NCBI GenBank assembly: GCA_910578975.1
Contig: CAJTRZ010000001.1
Coordinates: 186,001-250,000 of the forward strand
Direction: 5' to 3'
Origin: an uncultured Eubacterium sp.
GTDB lineage: Bacteria; Bacillota; Clostridia; Lachnospirales; Lachnospiraceae
Length of the DNA: 64,000 nt
A program made the position numbers and the translations under genes. The notes below the pieces were generated by a model. That model was not told where the DNA came from and made no database searches. It worked only from the letters and a program-made list of their open reading frames with translations. This document shows, piece after piece, positions 17,038-25,316 of this stretch (positions are counted from its first letter, which is position 1; each line of letters opens with the position of its first letter).

Positions 17038-18525
17038 TTACTCACTATACAAAATTGCACACTTAACAGCTTTGTTCCAACCTATTAACTTTTCATTTAC
17101 TTCTCTTTCACTCATTTCGGCAAAAAAAGTTTTATCTATCTGCATATTATTTCTGATATCTTCTTTATCTCTCCAATACCCTGTTGCAAGTCCTGCTAAA
17201 TATGCAGCCCCAAGCCCTGTGGTTTCAATCACTTTAGGACGCACAACCTTTTTGCCTGAGATATCTGACTGAAACTGCATGAGAAGGTTATTGGCACATG
17301 CCCCACCATCCACCTTGATTGTATGAAACTCTTCTCCCAAATCTTGTTCCATCGCTCTCAATACATCATTGGTCTGATATGCCAAAGACTCCAACGTAGC
17401 CCTTACAAAATGTTCTTTGCTTGTCCCTCTTGTTATCCCTACTACCATACCTCTGGCATTCTGTTTCCAATAAGGAGCCCCCATACCTGTAAAAGCAGGT
17501 ACAACATAAACACCATTACTATCCTTTACTTCTCCTGCAATCTTTTCACTTTCCGGTGCATTTTCCACCAATCCCATCTGGTCACGCAGCCATTGAATAG
17601 CAGCACCAGCCACAAAAACGCTTCCTTCTAAAGCATACTCCACTCTATCGGTAGAAGCGGCAATTGTTGTAATCAATCCATTATTTGATGTAACCGGCTG
17701 ATTTCCTGTATTTATTAACAAAAAGCAGCCTGTTCCATATGTATTTTTCACATCTCCTTTATCAAAACAGCACTGTCCAAACAATGCTGCCTGTTGGTCA
17801 CCTGCCACACCACTGATTGGAATTTCAGTTCCCAAAATCTCTGTATTCGTGTAACCAAAAACACCACTTGATGCTGTAACCTTTGGTAACATAGATACTG
17901 GTATATCTAATAATTCCAACAACTCTTCATCCCACTTTAATTCATGAATATTATAAATCATAGTTCTGCTTGCATTCGTATAGTCTGTCGCATGAATTAT
18001 GCCTCCACTGAGTTTCCACATCAACCATGAATCAATGGTTCCAAACAACAATTGTCCATTCTTAGCCTTTTCTCTTGCTCCTCCTACATTTTCCAATATC
18101 CATTGAATTTTTGTTCCAGAAAAATATGCATCAGGAACCAATCCTGTCTTGTCCTGTATCATCTTACCAAAGCCATCTGCAACCAAATCATCAACAATAT
18201 CTGCTGTTCTTCTGCACTGCCAAACAATTGCATTACAGACTGGCTTCCCGGTATTCTTATCCCATACTACAGTAGTCTCTCTCTGATTTGTAATGCCAAT
18301 TGCTTCAATATCCCCACCTTCAATTCCAGCTTCCTCTAAAACTGCTTTCATCGTCCTAATCTGTGTATTCCAGATTTCCTCCGGGTCATGTTCCACCCAG
18401 CCTGGCTTCGGAAATATTTGCTCAAATTCCTGATTTGCCTGACATATTATATTTCCACTTTTATCAAACAAAATCGTTCTGGAACTTGTAGTTCCCTGAT
18501 CCAGTGCCATGATATATTTTCCCAT
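17038..18525 (-). CDS. glpK: Glycerol kinase
   Basis: A 495-aa FGGY-family kinase that phosphorylates glycerol to sn-glycerol 3-phosphate using ATP. Clear signatures: N-terminal ALDQGTTSSRTILFD, the substrate-binding ITNQRETTVVWD and YFSGTKIQWILENV, and the C-terminal FGGY motif DGGACANNLLMQFQSDI followed by TTGLGAAYLAGLATG. Length matches the family. GGAGGATGAGAA precedes the ATG. No glycerol transporter or glpD is adjacent, so it is a single-gene unit within this window. Confidence 0.96.
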   Translation of the reverse strand: MGKYIMALDQGTTSSRTILFDKSGNIICQANQEFEQIFPKPGWVEHDPEEIWNTQIRTMKAVLEEAGIEGGDIEAIGITNQRETTVVWDKNTGKPVCNAIVWQCRRTADIVDDLVADGFGKMIQDKTGLVPDAYFSGTKIQWILENVGGAREKAKNGQLLFGTIDSWLMWKLSGGIIHATDYTNASRTMIYNIHELKWDEELLELLDIPVSMLPKVTASSGVFGYTNTEILGTEIPISGVAGDQQAALFGQCCFDKGDVKNTYGTGCFLLINTGNQPVTSNNGLITTIAASTDRVEYALEGSVFVAGAAIQWLRDQMGLVENAPESEKIAGEVKDSNGVYVVPAFTGMGAPYWKQNARGMVVGITRGTSKEHFVRATLESLAYQTNDVLRAMEQDLGEEFHTIKVDGGACANNLLMQFQSDISGKKVVRPKVIETTGLGAAYLAGLATGYWRDKEDIRNNMQIDKTFFAEMSEREVNEKLIGWNKAVKCAILYSE

Positions 18526-18594
18526 TTCTCATCCTCCGTACATTCAAACTAATATCTATTTTAGTTTGTTTTACGTGCTTTGGCAATTTTTTTC

Positions 18595-18646
18595 ACAAAA
18601 AAACCTGATAAGTGAAAGCAAAAACTTTAAATCTTATCAGGTTTTA
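18595..18646 (-). terminator. Terminator of the spoIIQ-like gene
   Basis: AAACCTGATAAG and CTTATCAGGTTT form an 11-12-bp stem; on the minus strand it is followed by a T7 run. Confidence 0.8.
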
Positions 18647-18658
18647 TCAAAATTTTAA

Positions 18659-19441
18659 CTAATCTTCATAATCAATAAATGATAATGGATCAATAGGCTC
18701 TCCGTCTTTTGCAATTGCAAAATAAATATTATCGCCTTCCTTGGAATAGTATCTAGTTGGTTTGTTTACATATGCTATCGTCTGACCGGCCTCAACGAAA
18801 TCGCCTGCAGCAACTTCTGGATTTATTACCTGTCCATATGTTGCAATATAACCGTTTCCAATCGCCTGATTTATGCAGACACCCAATTCATCATCCTCGC
18901 TCAGTGTTGTGATAACACCATCTGCTGCTGCCTTGATAGCTGTCCCCTGTGCACTTTGAATCACAAGGCCCGGATTACATCGATACTCATCTAAAGTAGA
19001 GTAATATACTGTATTGTCCATATCATATGGCATAATGATATTTCCCTGAACCGGCCATAATAATTCACTTTTTTTGTTAAACTCCAATGCTTTAATCTGT
19101 GCTGCCGCCTCGGAAGATAAACCATACATATATTCATCTTCTTTAGCATTTGACTCTGTGTTAGCTTCTACCACATTGTTGTTTGCTCCAACTACTTCTG
19201 TCTCTCCAGGTGTACTTCCCTTATATTCTTTATCATCTGCTACTCTGTCACCCTCTGTTGTTGTCTCTTCTATTACCTTTTGTGCTGCTTCAACATTTTT
19301 TTCATTTGCAGTTGTTGCAGTATTTTGTGCATCTTTTAAATTAACATCATTGCCTTTCTGCCCTATAAAATATGTCCCGGTTGCTACGGCAGTTAATGCC
19401 ACGACACAAACAATCACTGCTGCTATAAATTTTTTATCCAT
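18659..19441 (-). CDS. spoIIQ: SpoIIQ-like degenerate M23 (LytM) protein
   Basis: A 260-aa protein with one N-terminal membrane helix (about residues 5-25), a Thr/Glu/Asn-rich linker and a C-terminal LytM/M23 domain (about 125-255). The usual HxGxD ligand site reads NPGLVI, the HxH-type strand reads YFAI, and the inner His is Tyr in ATYGQV, so zinc ligands are missing. SpoIIQ links mother cell and forespore membranes through SpoIIIAH during engulfment. Its position right after spoIID is the usual clostridial arrangement. ATG 19441 is chosen with GAGGTG seven bases upstream. Confidence 0.78.
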   Translation of the reverse strand: MDKKFIAAVIVCVVALTAVATGTYFIGQKGNDVNLKDAQNTATTANEKNVEAAQKVIEETTTEGDRVADDKEYKGSTPGETEVVGANNNVVEANTESNAKEDEYMYGLSSEAAAQIKALEFNKKSELLWPVQGNIIMPYDMDNTVYYSTLDEYRCNPGLVIQSAQGTAIKAAADGVITTLSEDDELGVCINQAIGNGYIATYGQVINPEVAAGDFVEAGQTIAYVNKPTRYYSKEGDNIYFAIAKDGEPIDPLSFIDYED

Positions 19442-19495
19442 ACTCATCACCTCAATGATAGTATGACCCACATTTTACAGATTTATACACTTTAT

Positions 19496-19522
19496 TTAAA
19501 AAGAGTTTGCTCACAAACTCTC
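19496..19522 (-). terminator. Terminator of spoIID
   Basis: AGAGTTTG and CAAACTCT form an 8-bp stem with a short loop, followed on the minus strand by TTTTTA. Confidence 0.7.
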
Positions 19523-19531
19523 TCCCGATAA

Positions 19532-20557
19532 TTAATAATCTACAATGACACAGTCATAAAACTTTCGCAAAATATCCTTCCATCCTGCTCCTTCTCTTGC
19601 TAATACATCTGCATAAGATATACTCATACCAAATCCATGACCATACCCTCTTGTTGTAATTCGAATACCTTGTTCATACTCTTCTATTTTCATAGTAGTG
19701 GAACGAAGATTTAATGCCTTTTGAAAAATATCCCCATTTATTTTTGTATCTCCTATTTTTATCCACAACTGATATCCTTTTTCGTCGGCACAAGAAAAGT
19801 CCATCATACTAATTAACTCATGCACATCACTTTCATTATGTTCAAACTTTTCTTTTTTATCTTTATATATTACAATTCCGTTTTTACTAAGAATATCTAT
19901 AAACTCTTCTAATGTATAAAACTTTATTCCTATATAATCATCTGCCTGTGTATCATTTTTACACTTTATACTTTTTAAATACTTATATTCACTACCTATT
20001 AACTTTTCACCATCTCTGGTTTCACCATTACTAATCTGATGAAATAACGGCAGAACAATTTTACCATTGTATTTCATTACCTTTCCTTTTGTCTTTTCCA
20101 TTACCTTATGAATACACTGCATTTTTTCATCAAATACCTTGGTCTTTCCTAAACCGGTAAAATTATAAAACATTCCCCAGCCCGTAGCGGCATTTTCTCT
20201 TCGATACTCTTCAAACCACATTTCCTGCATTTTTGAATAACTGTAGTATGGCAATCCCAATTCTTTAGAACTAATTTTATCATTATTACCCATAGAATAT
20301 AAAATATATGTCCGAATAACAACTGCCTGTGCTTTCAGCAATTCCAAAGGACTGTTAACATCCAGCTGTGCCATAAGCACACATGGAATAAACTGCTCTA
20401 CATCCATCATGACTTTATATTTATCGTTTTCTATAACAACCTGTCTTCCGGTCTTATAGAAATTTTCTTTTTCACCATTTATTCCATTTGTCATGAATGT
20501 AATTAATGCCGAAAATACAATGCCTATAGCAATAACAATTCCAACTCTTTTCAACAT
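19532..20557 (-). CDS. spoIID: Stage II sporulation protein D
   Basis: A 341-aa peptidoglycan lytic transglycosylase of the engulfment machinery. It has an N-terminal membrane helix (about residues 5-22), the SpoIID block VEQFIPCVLMAQLDVNSPLELLKAQAVVIRTY (catalytic Glu normally in the xPxEM position reads Q/L here, so the exact acid is uncertain), FHQISNGETRDG near residue 172 and a C-terminal GYGHGFGMSISYADVLAREG. The classical MPSE-type Glu is not obvious, a point worth checking. It is followed closely by the spoIIQ-like gene. The ribosome site is weak. Confidence 0.85.
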   Translation of the reverse strand: MLKRVGIVIAIGIVFSALITFMTNGINGEKENFYKTGRQVVIENDKYKVMMDVEQFIPCVLMAQLDVNSPLELLKAQAVVIRTYILYSMGNNDKISSKELGLPYYSYSKMQEMWFEEYRRENAATGWGMFYNFTGLGKTKVFDEKMQCIHKVMEKTKGKVMKYNGKIVLPLFHQISNGETRDGEKLIGSEYKYLKSIKCKNDTQADDYIGIKFYTLEEFIDILSKNGIVIYKDKKEKFEHNESDVHELISMMDFSCADEKGYQLWIKIGDTKINGDIFQKALNLRSTTMKIEEYEQGIRITTRGYGHGFGMSISYADVLAREGAGWKDILRKFYDCVIVDY

Positions 20558-20640
20558 AGTAAATCTTTCGTACTTTCTTATCTATAATATATGAATAAGA
20601 TAGATAAAACATTCAGCATTTGAGCCTCTAGTTTTCTATA

Positions 20641-20768
20641 ATCGAGCAGGCTGACTCCTACTCAATTACGCAAACTAACATCCCGAAAACAGCTTCTCGT
20701 CGTTCTTACTCCCAAATGATTTTTTGTTCAAACACAATATCGCTTGCCAGACTTTTGCAACAAAAAAG
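20641..20768 (-). repeat. Three-hairpin intergenic repeat, copy 2
   Basis: Read on the minus strand it begins TTTTTTGTTGCAAAAG and ends in the GAGTAGG ... CCTGCTC stem. It is the most diverged of the three copies, and the central GCCCGG stem is partly lost (GTCTGG). It starts in the T-run of the Rpn gene's terminator. Confidence 0.8.
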
Positions 20769-20803
20769 AATCTGAAAGCTCATTACACATCAGATTCTTT
20801 TAA
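20763..20803 (-). terminator. Terminator of the Rpn nuclease gene
   Basis: AAAAGAATCTGA and TCAGATTCTTTT flank a 15-base loop; the minus-strand T-run merges with repeat copy 2. Confidence 0.75.
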
Positions 20804-20842
20804 CATACAAACAGTTGTTAATTTATTACAATAATTGTTCTA

Positions 20843-21721
20843 TTATTCATATTGGGAATACTTCTCATACATCTTTCTTGCTTCCGTCTCCGTCAAAGCA
20901 AAATAGGTCATCAATTTTTCCACCACTTGATACTCTTCATTCCCCTCTCTGACACTGTCTTTAACAATTGCCCTGATTCCCTGATGTATTCCTTTCTGTA
21001 TTCCTTTCTGTATTCCTTCATTCATCCCCTTCTCATAGGCCTCTTCTTCATGAACCTGTATATCCATCTCATAATCATATTCTGCACATAAAAAATTCAC
21101 AACCTCACTTCCCTTCCTTGACAAATACTCTTCCAGTATATGGTTCTTAATACAGTATGTAATCGCAGACTTCATATAGTCATCAAATCCTGCATTCTTG
21201 TACTCCCGTACCTTCTCCACAAACTTAGAATACTCCTCCAATACCTTACATTTCTTCAGCAGTTCACTCCCTGCATTTGTATTGATATTTATTACTTTTA
21301 CTACTAATTCCAATGATACATTATCATCTTCTCCATTGTCAAGATATGCATCGGATAGTTTCTGAATAAATTCTGTTTCTCCATCAGACTGCCCATTATA
21401 AAATACAAAGAACTCCGGTCTTGGTATTTTATATATTTCTTTTTTATACCTTTCCCTGATTGGCACTATTTTTTCATATGTCCTTGCCACATATAATAAA
21501 TCCCTCAGAGGCATGTTTCCATTCATCGTGCTCTGATGTTCGCAAAATACCAACAGCCTGTTATTCACGCCAAACGAGACATCATTTTTTAACTTCATAT
21601 ACACAACATCATCCACACGTATTTTTTCTATCGTTACATCTTCAATTTTATAATCCGTACCAAACAGCGCATTGTATAACTCCAGTTCTCTTTCCTTCGC
21701 CTTTTCATCTTCAAAAAACAA
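20843..21721 (-). CDS. Rpn family PD-(D/E)XK nuclease
   Basis: A 292-aa (from TTG) recombination-promoting nuclease/putative transposase. The catalytic core is visible: KNDVSFG (Asp), then LVFCEHQS (E-x-Q) and the conserved MPLRDLLYVARTYEK segment. Glu-Lys-Gly-Ile-Gln repeats form the usual tail (near residues 230-250). The reading frame continues upstream of the TTG through NKKYKDSVFTDLF, a conserved family N-terminus, and a GGAGGAG site precedes an ATA at 21755-21757 exactly where ATG is expected. The gene may therefore have lost its start codon. It is a single-gene unit with its own terminator. Confidence 0.82.
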   Translation of the reverse strand: MFFEDEKAKERELELYNALFGTDYKIEDVTIEKIRVDDVVYMKLKNDVSFGVNNRLLVFCEHQSTMNGNMPLRDLLYVARTYEKIVPIRERYKKEIYKIPRPEFFVFYNGQSDGETEFIQKLSDAYLDNGEDDNVSLELVVKVININTNAGSELLKKCKVLEEYSKFVEKVREYKNAGFDDYMKSAITYCIKNHILEEYLSRKGSEVVNFLCAEYDYEMDIQVHEEEAYEKGMNEGIQKGIQKGIHQGIRAIVKDSVREGNEEYQVVEKLMTYFALTETEARKMYEKYSQYE

Positions 21722-21757
21722 ATCGGTAAATACGCTGTCCTTATATTTTTTATTTAT

Positions 21758-22379
21758 ATTGTTTTTCTCCTCCGTAACCCTTCTCCTTTCTTAATATCAC
21801 TATTTGTATGTAGTTTTATATTAATATTTTACCTTCTGTTTGTCAATACATATTTTATGTTGTTTTTTTGTTTCATTTTAATAAATTCCGGTTTGTTGAG
21901 GTAGAGACATTTCGCTGCAGAAATGATGTATACAGAAAAAATGCTCCCTTCCATAAAGCAAATTTAAGATTTACATATATGAAATATGTTTTTTGAGTCT
22001 GTATATGTATTTTTAATATCGTATCTTGTTTTATCATCATGATTTACATATATTAACTCTCATTTTTATTATCTAGATATGTAATAAATTTTTATTCTCC
22101 ATGGATTTTAAAATTTTTTACATATATATTTTGTAGTTTTAAAAAAAAAATATATGTATTATATCCTTAATTGTCAAAAATCTAAATACTCTCGCATATA
22201 TATAATGCTAGATATAAATATAATCAAGGATCGCAGGAATTTCGTATAGCAAACGTATTTCTTTCATAAAAATAACCAGATAATTCAAGTTCCTGTATTC
22301 TCTTTCGGCATTGAAATGCCGCTCTTGCCACAAATCAGAATTTCAACCAGAAATATAGTGGGTTTTGCCACTATATGTA
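21758..22379. other. AT-rich intergenic region with small hairpins
   Basis: About 620 bp with no credible gene. Most is very AT-rich with recurrent TACATATAT-like words. Near 22,300-22,375 are a GGCATT/AATGCC hairpin and an ATAGTGG/CCACTAT hairpin leading into the large palindrome. Confidence 0.55.
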
Positions 22380-22665
22380 TAAATTTACGATTTGTAATGG
22401 CGGGCGAGATATAAAAGGGATACGCAGGGAAACATTGAATTTTAGAAACAAATTTGTATAGAAAAAGAGAACTGAGAGTTAAGCTAAAATCTGATTCACA
22501 AAATCAGATTTTAAGACTTACTTGAGAAAAAATCATCAGGATTTTTTCGAAAATGAAGTCGGTGCCTAAAAATCAATTCTCTTTTTTCTATCTACAAATA
22601 TTTTTAAAATTCAGTTTCCCTGCGTATCCCTTTTATATTCGTCCACAACGACAAACCTAAATTTA
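22380..22665. repeat. 286-bp near-palindrome after glgP
   Basis: Arms of roughly 95 bp are inverted copies: 22,409-22,433 (ATATAAAAGGGATACGCAGG plus five bases) is perfectly complementary to 22,614-22,638, and similarity extends outward to TAAATTTA at both ends and inward to GAGAA-CTGA/TCAA-TTCTC. The centre has two further hairpins (AAAATCTGATT/AATCAGATTTT and GAAAAAATC/GGATTTTTTC). The right arm includes the glgP stop codon. It could be a MITE, a structured RNA or a glgP 3' UTR. Confidence 0.8.
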
Positions 22666-25137
22666 CAGTTCTACTTTAACTTTTTCCAAATGCCAAATGT
22701 CCTCAACATACTCCTCAATTGTTCTATCAGAAGTAAACTTACCAACATTTGCCACATTCAAAATGGCTGATTTTGCCCAGCCTGCTTCATCCTTATATGC
22801 TTCCTCTACACGTCTTTGAGCTTCTGCATAAGACTGGAAGTCTTTTAAGATAAAGTATCTGTCTGCACAACCGGTCTCTTCCTTCGTAAGAAGAGAATTA
22901 TAAATCGGTCTGAACAACTCTGGATTTTCCGGTGAATAGAAACCATTAATTAACTGCATCAAAACCTTTCTGATATCCATGTCAGAATTAAAAATTTCCA
23001 TTGGATCATATCCACCGTTCTGCTCATAGTTAATTACCTCGTCAGAAGAAAGCCCAAAGATAAATGCATTTTCCTCTCCTACTTCTTCCACGATTTCCAC
23101 ATTAGCACCATCCATTGTACCAAGTGTCAATGCACCATTTAACATGAACTTCATGTTTCCTGTACCCGATGCTTCTTTTGATGCTGTAGAAATCTGCTCT
23201 GAAACATCAGATGCTGCAAAAATAATTTCTGCATTCGATACACGATAGTTTTCTATAAATACTACCTTTAACTTCCCATTAATAGATGCATCATTATTTA
23301 CCACATCAGCTACAGCATTAATTAACTTGATTGTAAGTTTTGCAATCTTGTAACCTGCTGCTGCCTTTGCACCAAAAATAAATGTTCTTGGAGTAAATTC
23401 CATCTCTGGATGTTCTTTCATCTGATTATATAAATACATCACATGTAAAATGTTCAATAACTGACGTTTATATTCATGAAGTCTCTTAACCTGTACATCA
23501 AAAATAGAACGAGGATCTACATCAATTCCATTGTGTTCCTTAATATATTTTGCAAGACGTACCTTATTCTGATACTTAATGTTCATAAATTCAGCCTGAG
23601 CCTTCTTATCATCTGCGTATACTTCAATGCCTTTAATCTTAGAAAGGTCAGTAATCCATTCATCTCCTACCTTGTTTGTAACCCAGTCAGCAAGAAGTGG
23701 ATTTCCGTGAAGTAAAAATCTACGCTGTGTAATACCATTCGTCTTATTGTTAAACTTGTCTGGCATCATCTCATAGAAGTCTCTCAGCTCCTGTTTCTTA
23801 AGAATCTCTGTATGAAGTCTGGCAACTCCGTTGACTGAATATCCTGCACAAATAGCGAGATGTGCCATTTTCACCTGACCATCATAAATAATTGCCATCT
23901 TAGCAACCTTTTCGTGATTACCAGGATACTTCTGTTCAATTTCAATACAGAATCTTCTGTTGATTTCTTCAATAATCTGGTAACATCTTGGAAGCAGTCT
24001 TGAGAATAACTCAATCGGCCATTTTTCCAAAGCCTCAGCCATAATTGTATGATTTGTATATGCAACACATTTTGTTGTAACTTCCCATGCTTCATCCCAC
24101 TCTAAAAGATATACATCCATCAATAATCTCATGAGCTCCGCTACAGTAAGCGTAGGATGCGTATCATTCATCTGGAATACTACCTTTTCGTGTAACTTCT
24201 TAATGTCATCATGATTCTTTAAATATTTTTTAATTGCTGTCTGAAGTGAAGCAGAAACAAAGAAATACTGCTGTTTTAATCTAAGCTCTTTACCTGCATA
24301 ATGGTTATCATTTGGATAAAGAACCTCTGTAATCGTTTTTGCAAGATTTTCCTGTTCTACAGCTGCCATATAAGAACCCTTGTCAAACTCATCAAGGTTG
24401 AAATGTACTACCGGCTCTGCATCCCAGATTCTAAGCGTATTTACCACATTGTTACCATAACCAACAATTGGCATATCATAAGGAATTGCCATAACAGCCT
24501 GATAGCCTTCCTGCTCAAAGTAGTTACGTCCATCTCTGTGGTCAATTCTTACAGTTCCACCAAATCTGACTTCGCAGGCATATTCTTCACGCTTAATTTC
24601 TAATGGATTAATATGTCTTAACCAGTCTTCCGGAATCTCCTTCTGGAATCCATTTTCAATCTTCTGCTGGAACATACCATATTTATATCTGATACCACAC
24701 CCATAAGCCGGATAATTTAATGTAGCAAGACTATCAAGGAAACAAGCTGCTAAACGACCAAGACCTCCATTACCAAGAGCAGCATCCGGCTCCTGATCCT
24801 CTATTACATTCAGGTCAAGACCTAACTCTTCAATCGCTTCTTTAATTTCATCCCTGCTGGATAAATTAATAATCATATTTCCCAATGCCCTGCCCATCAA
24901 AAATTCCATGGACAGATAATAAACTGTTCTACTATCAGCCTTGTCGTATGCTTTCTGAGTGGCAATCCACTGATCAATTACAATATCCTTTACCGCATAA
25001 GCAACACATACAAACTTATGTCGGTCGCTGACTTCATCAAGAGTCTTGCGATACAGCATTTTTGCCTGATCATTCACACGTTTTTTGAATTCTGTCTTAA
25101 ACGTTTCTTTTTGGTTAATTGTCATTTTTTTATTCAT
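22663..25137 (-). CDS. glgP: Glycogen/maltodextrin phosphorylase
   Basis: An 824-aa GT35 phosphorylase releasing glucose 1-phosphate from alpha-1,4-glucans. Visible signatures: EPDAALGNGGLGRLAACFLDS region, the phosphate/PLP site HEYKRQLLNILHVMYLYNQ, FGAKAAAGY, and the PLP-lysine region ASGTGNMKFMLNGALTLGTMDG near residue 660. Length is typical. ATAGGAGAGGG precedes the ATG. It lies between the ileS terminator region and the 286-bp palindrome, and appears to be transcribed alone. Confidence 0.96.
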   Translation of the reverse strand: MNKKMTINQKETFKTEFKKRVNDQAKMLYRKTLDEVSDRHKFVCVAYAVKDIVIDQWIATQKAYDKADSRTVYYLSMEFLMGRALGNMIINLSSRDEIKEAIEELGLDLNVIEDQEPDAALGNGGLGRLAACFLDSLATLNYPAYGCGIRYKYGMFQQKIENGFQKEIPEDWLRHINPLEIKREEYACEVRFGGTVRIDHRDGRNYFEQEGYQAVMAIPYDMPIVGYGNNVVNTLRIWDAEPVVHFNLDEFDKGSYMAAVEQENLAKTITEVLYPNDNHYAGKELRLKQQYFFVSASLQTAIKKYLKNHDDIKKLHEKVVFQMNDTHPTLTVAELMRLLMDVYLLEWDEAWEVTTKCVAYTNHTIMAEALEKWPIELFSRLLPRCYQIIEEINRRFCIEIEQKYPGNHEKVAKMAIIYDGQVKMAHLAICAGYSVNGVARLHTEILKKQELRDFYEMMPDKFNNKTNGITQRRFLLHGNPLLADWVTNKVGDEWITDLSKIKGIEVYADDKKAQAEFMNIKYQNKVRLAKYIKEHNGIDVDPRSIFDVQVKRLHEYKRQLLNILHVMYLYNQMKEHPEMEFTPRTFIFGAKAAAGYKIAKLTIKLINAVADVVNNDASINGKLKVVFIENYRVSNAEIIFAASDVSEQISTASKEASGTGNMKFMLNGALTLGTMDGANVEIVEEVGEENAFIFGLSSDEVINYEQNGGYDPMEIFNSDMDIRKVLMQLINGFYSPENPELFRPIYNSLLTKEETGCADRYFILKDFQSYAEAQRRVEEAYKDEAGWAKSAILNVANVGKFTSDRTIEEYVEDIWHLEKVKVEL

Positions 25138-25157
25138 TGTCCCTCTCCTATTTCTAT

Positions 25158-25190
25158 AGATAAAGGAACGATATAAACCGTTCCTTTATT
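25158..25190 (-). terminator. Terminator between ileS and glgP
   Basis: AAAGGAACG and CGTTCCTTT form a 9-bp stem; the minus-strand tail is TTTATC. It lies only about 20 bases before the glgP start, so it could also act as a glgP leader hairpin. Confidence 0.6.
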
Positions 25191-25197
25191 TCCGCGT

Positions 25198-25287
25198 GCA
25201 ATGAGCCAAGTATATATGCTAGCATGTACATTTGGCGAATGCCGCACGAATCAAATCCCCCTCTGCTTGCAACGAGGTATTTGATTT
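25198..25287 (-). repeat. 90-bp dispersed repeat, copy 1 (downstream of ileS)
   Basis: Read on the minus strand: a TCAAAT-CCTC/GAGGGGGATTTGA hairpin, then GCGGCATTCGCCAAATGTAC, a partly palindromic ATGCTAGCAT and TTGGCTCATTGC. About 75% identical to 54,883-54,973. Confidence 0.75.
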
Positions 25288-25316
25288 TTGTAATTCCTGT
25301 TCATATAACTAGCTGA

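Noticed and set aside
22380..22665. Retron msr-msd or similar reverse-transcribed RNA
   Set aside because: No reverse transcriptase gene in the window; the structure alone is insufficient.
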